Below are positions 57,868 to 64,000 of a DNA stretch of 64,000 bases, piece after piece (position 1 is the first letter of the stretch; the number at the start of each line of letters is the position of its first letter). The notes below the pieces were generated by a model that saw only the letters and a program-made list of their open reading frames with translations, made no database searches and was not told where the DNA came from. A program made the translations under genes and the position numbers. Source of the stretch: Phragmites australis (Eukaryota; Streptophyta; Magnoliopsida; Poales; Poaceae); the NCBI RefSeq assembly GCF_958298935.1, contig NC_084938.1, forward strand, positions 20,813,501 to 20,877,500. The letters run 5' to 3'.

Positions 57868-59359
57868 TCATCTGCAAGTAAACAGTCTTTTTCTGCCTTG
57901 TTTGCTGCAGATAATTCTAAATTCATGGAGATTTTGCGATCAGGATTCAGGAGCTAGATCCCGAAGCACTTGCGGTGCAGGGTCAAGGTTTGACTTACCA
58001 TTTGAGGCTCGGTTACCGAGCTCGATCGGTAACTGAAAATGTGCGGTCATCACGATAACCGTTTGAAATTTAGTTGAAATTTATATAAAATTTATTTACT
58101 AAAATTTGAAATTTAGTCAAAAATTTGTTAGAATCGTTTCTCAGTAACCGGTCGAATTAGACTGGTTATTGAGTGATTTTTTTTTGATTTATCGAGTAAT
58201 TTTCTTAAATTTTTCGTATTGTCGGTAACCGTTCGATTTTCTCGATTTTCGTTTAAGTTAAAAAAACCTAAAAATTAACTCAATCTTGTAAAATCAATAA
58301 CTAATTCATCTGAGCTTTAAATCAAGTGAAACAAATTTTGTTGGTTTCCTTACAACATGATCTACATGATAAAAGTATTTATACTCATAAAAAAGGTGAA
58401 AATTTTCTGTGAGAAAATGTATTTATTAAACCAAGTTAAATGCATAGTTTACTTTTTGCTAATCCAAAAATCATGAAACTAATTTTGTTAGTCTTCTTAC
58501 ATGATCCTATATCTTTTAAAAATACATAAACTCATGAATTAGTTATTATAGCATGCAAGATTGTGTAAATGTGTTGCGACTAGATTAATTCATAACTGAT
58601 CCATCACACCTTTAAAATTAGTTAAACCACTTTTATTAGTTTATTTATACTATGATTTATGTAGAAAAAATAATATTATACATGAAAAAGTTAATTACAG
58701 TATTGTTTCTTAACATATTCACTTTATGCTTGTGAACTTTGAAAAATCGTAGAGAAATTAATAAAACTCTAAATGAAGTGAAATCAATTTTAAAGATCCT
58801 CTTAAGATACGTCCTACGCAAGAAAAATATATGTTTATATGTTAAGTTTTTTCTTAATATGAGTTAATAACTGAGTCGCGCGCCTAAACTTTTTTTATTT
58901 TTTTTAAACTTCCTCCCTCTAGAATATGATGCAAACGGGTCCACTTGTTCTAATCAACACATTTTTAGTGTCGGGTCAAACGATCTCCAGCGATTGGGCA
59001 CAGATAAATGAAGCAGGAATTCCAAGAAATATCAATACAAACCGTTCTTAAAGTAAAGGAACGAATGATCTCCCACTTTGCCACTGTGGTTTCGAATCAC
59101 AACTCTACCTCTTAAGAATTCATCAACTGAACACAGCCCATGTGAAAAGTACATAAACAGTAGTACGCCAGATTTGCATTCATATATATGTTTACTTCGA
59201 CAGTCAGTGTATAGCAACATTATTCTTCATTTGTCACCTTTAACTTATTTATAGGTACATATATATGATTACGTCGGCCATATGCATCATGTGACGTAGG
59301 GATTGAATAATGATTGCGCAAAGAACAAGCTATAATACCATCCCTACACGCATCACAGC
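57868..59359. other. AT-rich intergenic stretch
   Basis: From about 58000 to 58260 are short repeats of GGTAACCG, GGTTACCG and CGGTTATCG-like words. Nothing coding was found. The minus-strand frame at 59032-59220 has no known motif. Confidence 0.4.
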
Positions 59360-59551
59360 TCACTTGCCATGCCCACTGCCAGCGTATGAGCCCGCTCGGG
59401 ACCCAGCGTACGAGCCAGCACTAGATCCCCCGTGCGGGCCAGCGCCAGACCCTGCGTACGAGCCGGCTCCGGAGCCCGCGTATGAGCCGGCGTCGGAACC
59501 GGCGTACGAGCGCGCGCCTCCGGCGTTCGAGCCTGCGTATGAACCGTCGTG
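59360..59551 (-). pseudogene. In-frame continuation of the glycine-rich gene after its stop
   Basis: Beyond the TAA at 59552-59554 the same frame runs on for 64 codons to TGA (59360-59362), keeping the same repeat style (SYAGSDAGSYAGSGAG) and ending in GSGHGK. This is strong evidence that the TAA is a recent nonsense change (or a sequence error) in a protein that was 201 residues long. TCA to TAA fits the repeat pattern. Confidence 0.75.
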
Positions 59552-59965
59552 TTAGCCTGCGTAGGACCCTGCGCCGCCGGGCCCGGCGTCCGACCCGGCT
59601 CCTGACTCGGCGTGCGAGCCTGCACTGGACCCGGCCGACGACCCAGCGCCGGACCTCGAGCCCGAGCTTGCCCCGGACCCCGAGCCCGAGCTTGCCCCGG
59701 ACCAGGACCCTGAGCCAGACCCGGAGTAAGACCCAGATCCTGACCCGGACGCAGCACCGGAGCCAGAGCCGCCACCGCCAATGCCGATGCCGATCCCTGA
59801 GCCGATACCCAGGCCGCCACCAACGGCAACCCCCAGGCCGCCGCCACCGCCGAGGCTGACGCCCAGCTCCTTCCGTGCAATGTGACGGCTCTCAGCGGCG
59901 AGAACGAACGCGGCAACCACCGCGACTCCAAGGACGACTACGGCGGCGGCCTTCGTGTAAGCCAT
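59552..59965 (-). CDS. Secreted glycine-rich protein, truncated by an in-frame stop
   Basis: As read, 137 residues. The start MAYTKAAAVVVLGVAVVAAF begins a signal peptide, probably cut after VLAAES. A short charged stretch (RHIARKELGVSL) is followed by Gly-rich repeats: first GLG/GIGIG, then GSGS with Tyr or Trp (SYSGSGSGSWSG), then Ala/Ser/Gly repeats with SYAG. Such proteins are usually cell-wall structural proteins in plants. I took the second ATG (59965) rather than 60001 because it opens directly with a signal peptide and fits the TATA box at 60118-60126. The frame continues after the stop. I recognise no named subfamily. Confidence 0.75.
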   Translation of the reverse strand: MAYTKAAAVVVLGVAVVAAFVLAAESRHIARKELGVSLGGGGGLGVAVGGGLGIGSGIGIGIGGGGSGSGAASGSGSGSYSGSGSGSWSGASSGSGSGASSGSRSGAGSSAGSSAGSHAESGAGSDAGPGGAGSYAG

Positions 59966-60117
59966 CGCTTCGTGCGCGCAAGCCGTGAGATTGCACTGCA
60001 CCGACGCTATGTGTGTGTCCGAGCGCCTCAGGCCGGAGTCGAGTCGAGGCGAGTACGCGCTTCAGCTAGCTCTCTGCGCGATCGATCGACGCGGGGACGG
60101 TGGGGTTACGAGGTGGG

Positions 60118-60126
60118 CTATTTATA
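60118..60126 (-). promoter_or_regulatory. TATA box of the glycine-rich protein gene
   Basis: TATAAATAG on the minus strand, about 153 bases before the ATG at 59965, giving a leader of roughly 120 bases. It is a near-perfect plant TATA box in a GC-rich setting. Confidence 0.7.
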
Positions 60127-61384
60127 GGATCCAGGGGCGCGACACGGCAACGCGGCGCGGTAGTGGGCTTGGATTTGTGGCGCGCGCTTGTGGCGTTGGC
60201 CGGCTGGAGCCACTGCTGTAGTGGAGCAATGCTGCCGCGCAGATTGGCCGATCTTCCGCGCGCCGCTCGACACGTTTGGGCGCCAAGGTCGTCTTGGTGC
60301 ATGCGAATGCATGGTGACCAGTTACTCCATGTAGCAGCTAGTTTCTCAGGCAGCGGTGTTTGATTGGATTAGCTGTGTGATGGTGTGATACGAGCATTTC
60401 GGCTTTGGAGATCGATCGGGAGGTTCGACAAATCCAATCAAACTCGTGTCAATTTTACCCCTGATATATCTGCCTTTGCTGGAAGCACGACTGATTTATT
60501 GATAGGCTTCTGCAATACTGCTAACAGCAATTGTCTCGTGCTAGCGCTCGTCATTCTCATTCGTCAACCCAGGAGTTGGCACTTGGCAGCAGCAGTGCCT
60601 TGAGTCGTACCCTTCGCTTTTGCGAATGAGCCGAAAGAAACATGCGACCAGGCTGGGCTCCAGCTTGTAGGTGACGGCGCGGTACACATATTGTGGTGAA
60701 TCTGGCATGGTTATAATATAGCGCACGACAATAATCGATTATTTAATCCTTTGAACAGTTTTCTTTTGCTTCAAAATTTTTTCCTTTGATTTTCAGATTT
60801 AAGGACCATTGAGATTACTTCATTTTCCTTTTTTTTCTTAAAAGATTTGCCTAAGTTCTTAATGACCCATTCAATTCCATGTCTCGTTTTTATTCTATTT
60901 TCTATATTATCAAGAATTTTAAGATTTCCTTTCATGTCCAGGATTTTTCTAGCTCACTGACCGTCATCAAAGCTAACCTTCCATATGATTTCTACATTAT
61001 CTAACTGTTATCATATGTTTTCTCTAAATTGAAAAAAAATATTGACTTTCTAAATGTTGTTTAATTATTTTACTCCTGCATTAAAGTTTGCATAATATAA
61101 CATATATCTTGTTTGTTTATATTTTTGTAACTTGAAATTATAATCTCCGTGATTTTATTGAACCTGCTTTTTTAGATATTTACTTATGTTGGTTGCTGGT
61201 AAATTGTTTTTAGTTGGTTTTCTTCATGTTTTGAACATGTACTTCAGTTGATTATTGCCAAATAGGTCATATTTATCCACCCACATCGCCCTTGACTAAG
61301 CTGGTTGTCGGTAAATATTACTTCAAAATAACTTTCTCTCAAGCTACCTATAGGTGGAAAAGGCTGCATTAACGATGTGACATG
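60127..61384. other. Upstream DNA of the glycine-rich gene and AT-rich flank
   Basis: GC-rich to about 60320, then AT-rich from 60720 to 61340. No gene, RNA or transposon end recognised. Confidence 0.4.
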
Positions 61385-62840
61385 GATCCAGAAGGATCCC
61401 CTTGACATAATTAGATCTCGAGCTTCAAGAGATGACTATTAGTACTGTGGGAAAATATAGAATTGATGACGTTTGCTGAGAGGTGTACCCGCTTAGGAAA
61501 AACTAGGTTTGGAGGAGGTACCTATAGGATGTAGTTGATAGAGGTTGACCACTTATGTTGCTTGTACAATAAAAGTACAAGGAGGGGGTTGGGGAGATGC
61601 AAGGTGGAGGGGATGTGGAGGAGGAGTTGATTGATGAGATAGTAGAAGAAGAGGTTGGAGAACTAGATGTCGAACAATCATCGGCTGTTTCGATGGAACC
61701 TACTGCTGAGGTAAATGAGAGGGAACACAACACTGGTTTAACTGAATAGATGGAGCGGGAGGATCAGGAGGGTGAGAAAGCTCTTGAATATGACATGTCG
61801 GATGATGAGGACGATGCTCCTATCCCTATGGATTGAAACAATCCGAATTTGAACAACCTAGTGGTGAATGAAAGGAATCAGGTGACGTGGGAGTATACTC
61901 AGAATGAGGTGACCTAGGGGGCGAGGTATCCTGCGAGACATGCCATGAATGATATTGTGGTTCAATGGGTGACATCGCTTCGAATGTAGTTTGTTATTGT
62001 GAAGTCCAGTAAGAAGGAGTACGATGTGAAATGCGTGAAAGATGGTTGCGTATGGCAGGTGCACGCCTTTTTCAAGGGAATGTGTATTGACTATTCGGAA
62101 CTGTCGACTATGGTGGACCACAACTGCATGCTTGATGAACTTGAGCCGAGCCACAGGAACCATATATCAAACTTTGTTACCAATATTATGTATGCTCAGA
62201 TTGTGTACAACATCAACTATGAATCAGAATCCATAATCAAGGCAATTGAGGAGCAGTACTAGTACACTATCACTACAACAAGGTTTGAAGGACGAAGAAG
62301 AAGGAAATTGAGACGAGTTTGTGACCTACAAAGCATCATATGATAATCTCCTATGGTTGCTTTGGACCATTGCTCACATGAACCTTGGGACTTATTATGT
62401 CATTGATCACTACCCATCGGTGGCTGGAGCTGGCAAGTTGGTCCTAAAACACATATTTTTTTCCTTTGGATCATGTATTAAAGCTTTCCAACAATGTCAC
62501 CCTATCCTTTGCATCGACATGATCATCCTTACTGACATGTATAAGGGTAAGATACTAGCTGATATTAGGGTTGATGGAAACAACAAATTGGGACCGTTAT
62601 ACATTAGCTTTGTCGTCAATCAATGATTGCTCGTATGATATATGGGACTAAGACCACTCAGTACATGGCAGACAAAACGGAGAAGGTAAAAATACACCAG
62701 GTGAAGCCCATGTAAACTGCACAACATAGATATGAAAGGATGTCGATGTCTTTCAAGGTGGACACTTCTGTTAGGAGGTTATTCATGTGTTCAGACATTG
62801 ATGATGATTTTTTGGTGTGTCCCTCTTTTGCACTTTGTTT
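61385..62840 (+). pseudogene. Second, internally deleted MULE transposase relic
   Basis: Parallels the copy at 35.25-37.3 kb in the same order: CAAGAGATGACTATTAGTAC (61417-61436), the acidic EDQEGE region, KEYDVKCVKDGCVWQVHAFF, TMVDHNCMLDELEPSHRNH, then HPILCIDMIILTDMYKGKIL. After GVDGNNKLG-like sequence at about 62590 it jumps, at about 62640-62700, to sequence matching 37195-37280 of copy 1 (DKTEKV, then CATGTAAACTGCACAACA at 62708-62725). About 0.7 kb of the catalytic and C-terminal region is therefore missing. Stops are present. The two copies differ too much to be a recent duplication. Confidence 0.75.
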
Positions 62841-63420
62841 ATACCTCCCAACTATATATTGCGTACAACACTACTAACGTCATGTTTATCAGATCTACTC
62901 AAGATTGATTTTTGTTTGCATTCAACATGACTCCCATTCTCTTTTCTGGGCATTATTTGTTTCCGTTTTCCTATGACAATTTCGACATGCTTTGCTTCAA
63001 ATGGGTTGTGGATGAACAAGTCTGTTCCATGGAAACTACGGACAAAATGATGAGCCAATTGATTTTTTTCCACCGTCAAGGGCTTAGACAATTTGCCACC
63101 ATCAACATGCAACACAAATTGTCTCTCTCTTAATTGCCACACTGATGTTTTTGCCATTTTGGTCTATTTTAATTTTTCATTTTCTTTTCCACTCTCGTGT
63201 GAAATGACCAGATTGCCCCTATCTAGTCTTGCTCGTCGGCATCCTTGTTTGGGTAGCTTGAGGTCTGGCCACTCCTAGCAGGAAAAATTGATAATTTGCC
63301 ATCCAAAACTTTGATCTCTTTGATTATAATGGCATCCAAGTCAATAACATATGGGACCATCTGAGTCTGTGGGCCAAGATGGTAAATAAGTGAAGCTCAT
63401 TTCTAGCGGTGACAAATCAT
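62841..63420. other. Intergenic stretch, nothing recognised
   Basis: AT-rich, without coding or transposon signals that I can support. Frames at 62852-63157 (-) and 62912-63133 (+) lack known motifs. Confidence 0.35.
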
Positions 63421-63483
63421 CAATGGGCTCATATATATATATATATTGAAGAATATATACCTGTTTTTAAAAAGGATAGGAAT

Positions 63484-63560
63484 AGGTTACTGTCACTGTT
63501 CATCGAGTGAGATAAAAGGTCTCGTCTGTTTATCGGACGAGACCTTATGAGCCTCACCGC
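63484..63560. repeat. MULE-TIR-like segment with a perfect hairpin
   Basis: TAGGTTACTGTCACTGTTCA (63484-63503) resembles the outer TIR of the 34-43 kb MULE (TAGGCTACTGTCGCTCATCC when its right arm is inverted). Inside, AAGGTCTCGTC (63516-63526) and GACGAGACCTT (63536-63546) form an 11-bp perfect stem with a 9-base loop. It may be one end of another element of the same family. Confidence 0.5.
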
Positions 63561-63636
63561 TCAGAAGATTAAAAAACATGAAAAAGACGGTCATGCCATG
63601 TATTGCCCGTTGAATGTGCGAGATCTTAGTCCGGCT

Positions 63637-63960
63637 GTAAGTGTGTGTTTGTTTTTCCATTTAACTCTCGATTTTATCTGGGAGAATAAGAGTGGACCAA
63701 AATTCTAAATATTTTTTATGAGAAAACTAAAGCTCACTAGCAAACCATTTTAATTGGTTTGGTAAAAAAAAACTTAAACCAATATTTAATTAAAATTCTC
63801 CAAAGAAGCCTACTTTTATAACTTCTAGCAATTTTTAATGCCTCAAATAAATTCCCAAAAATCAGGAAAAATCACTTATATTCTTCTCATGTGATATAAT
63901 AATTTATAATTTTGTCCAACCCTAAATTATTTTGGTGAAAAAGTGAGCACTTTATAATGC
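63637..63960 (+). repeat. Dispersed AT-rich repeat, copy 2
   Basis: Aligned with 33045-33400 in the same orientation. The window ends 40 bases later, so the right limit of the family is not known. Confidence 0.65.
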
Positions 63961-64000
63961 TCTATTTATATGTATTTTTATCATTTCATACGATAGTCTT

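Noticed and set aside
59353..59931. 192-codon minus-strand frame and 125-codon plus-strand frame
   Set aside because: Alternative frames of the Gly-rich repeat gene; the frame with the signal peptide at 59965 is the coding one.

Overview
The window is nuclear DNA of a flowering plant, almost certainly a grass (Poaceae). Genes are intron-rich with GC-rich coding exons, intergenic DNA is AT-rich, and the repeats are of types known from cereal genomes: L1-type LINEs, Mutator-like elements carrying a plant mobile domain, Copia elements and small MITEs. I cannot name the species.

Six genes with supportable coding sequence, left to right: (1) the last two exons of an unidentified gene (1011-1576, +); (2) a one-exon GTD-binding (DUF593, zein-binding) coiled-coil protein (3548-4759, +); (3) a complete eight-exon double-AP2 transcription factor of the WRINKLED1/3/4 type with the 9-nt micro-exon of this family (15759-18437, +); (4) a complete eleven-exon LRR receptor kinase of the NSP-INTERACTING KINASE (NIK) type, 658 aa (24047-29517, -); (5) a two-exon organellar uS17 ribosomal protein, 104 aa, split by an 8.9-kb intron (48137-57308, +); (6) a secreted glycine-rich protein with a premature in-frame stop (59552-59965, -).

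Most of the rest is mobile DNA. A 5.9-kb L1-type LINE (6485-12388, -) has a perfect 14-bp target duplication. Two LINE fragments converge at 18.97-21.79 kb. A 0.8-kb retroposon of unknown family lies at 31305-32105. A 9.2-kb Mutator-like element (34358-43590) has inverted terminal repeats, a dead transposase and a second dead gene with a plant mobile domain (PMD). That second gene is split by a 2.6-kb solo LTR with a 5-bp target duplication. A deleted relative of the same transposase lies at 61.4-62.8 kb.

The uS17 intron holds a 5.1-kb antisense Copia element, a piece of plastid 16S rRNA, a hAT-type MITE and a hairpin; the uS17 3' flank holds an insertion that is little more than poly(A). A Stowaway-type MITE lies at 45475-45728.

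The host genes do not form a pathway. The coherent stories are the layered transposition events and how intact the genes remain around them. All boundaries were read by eye; no alignment or database search was run.
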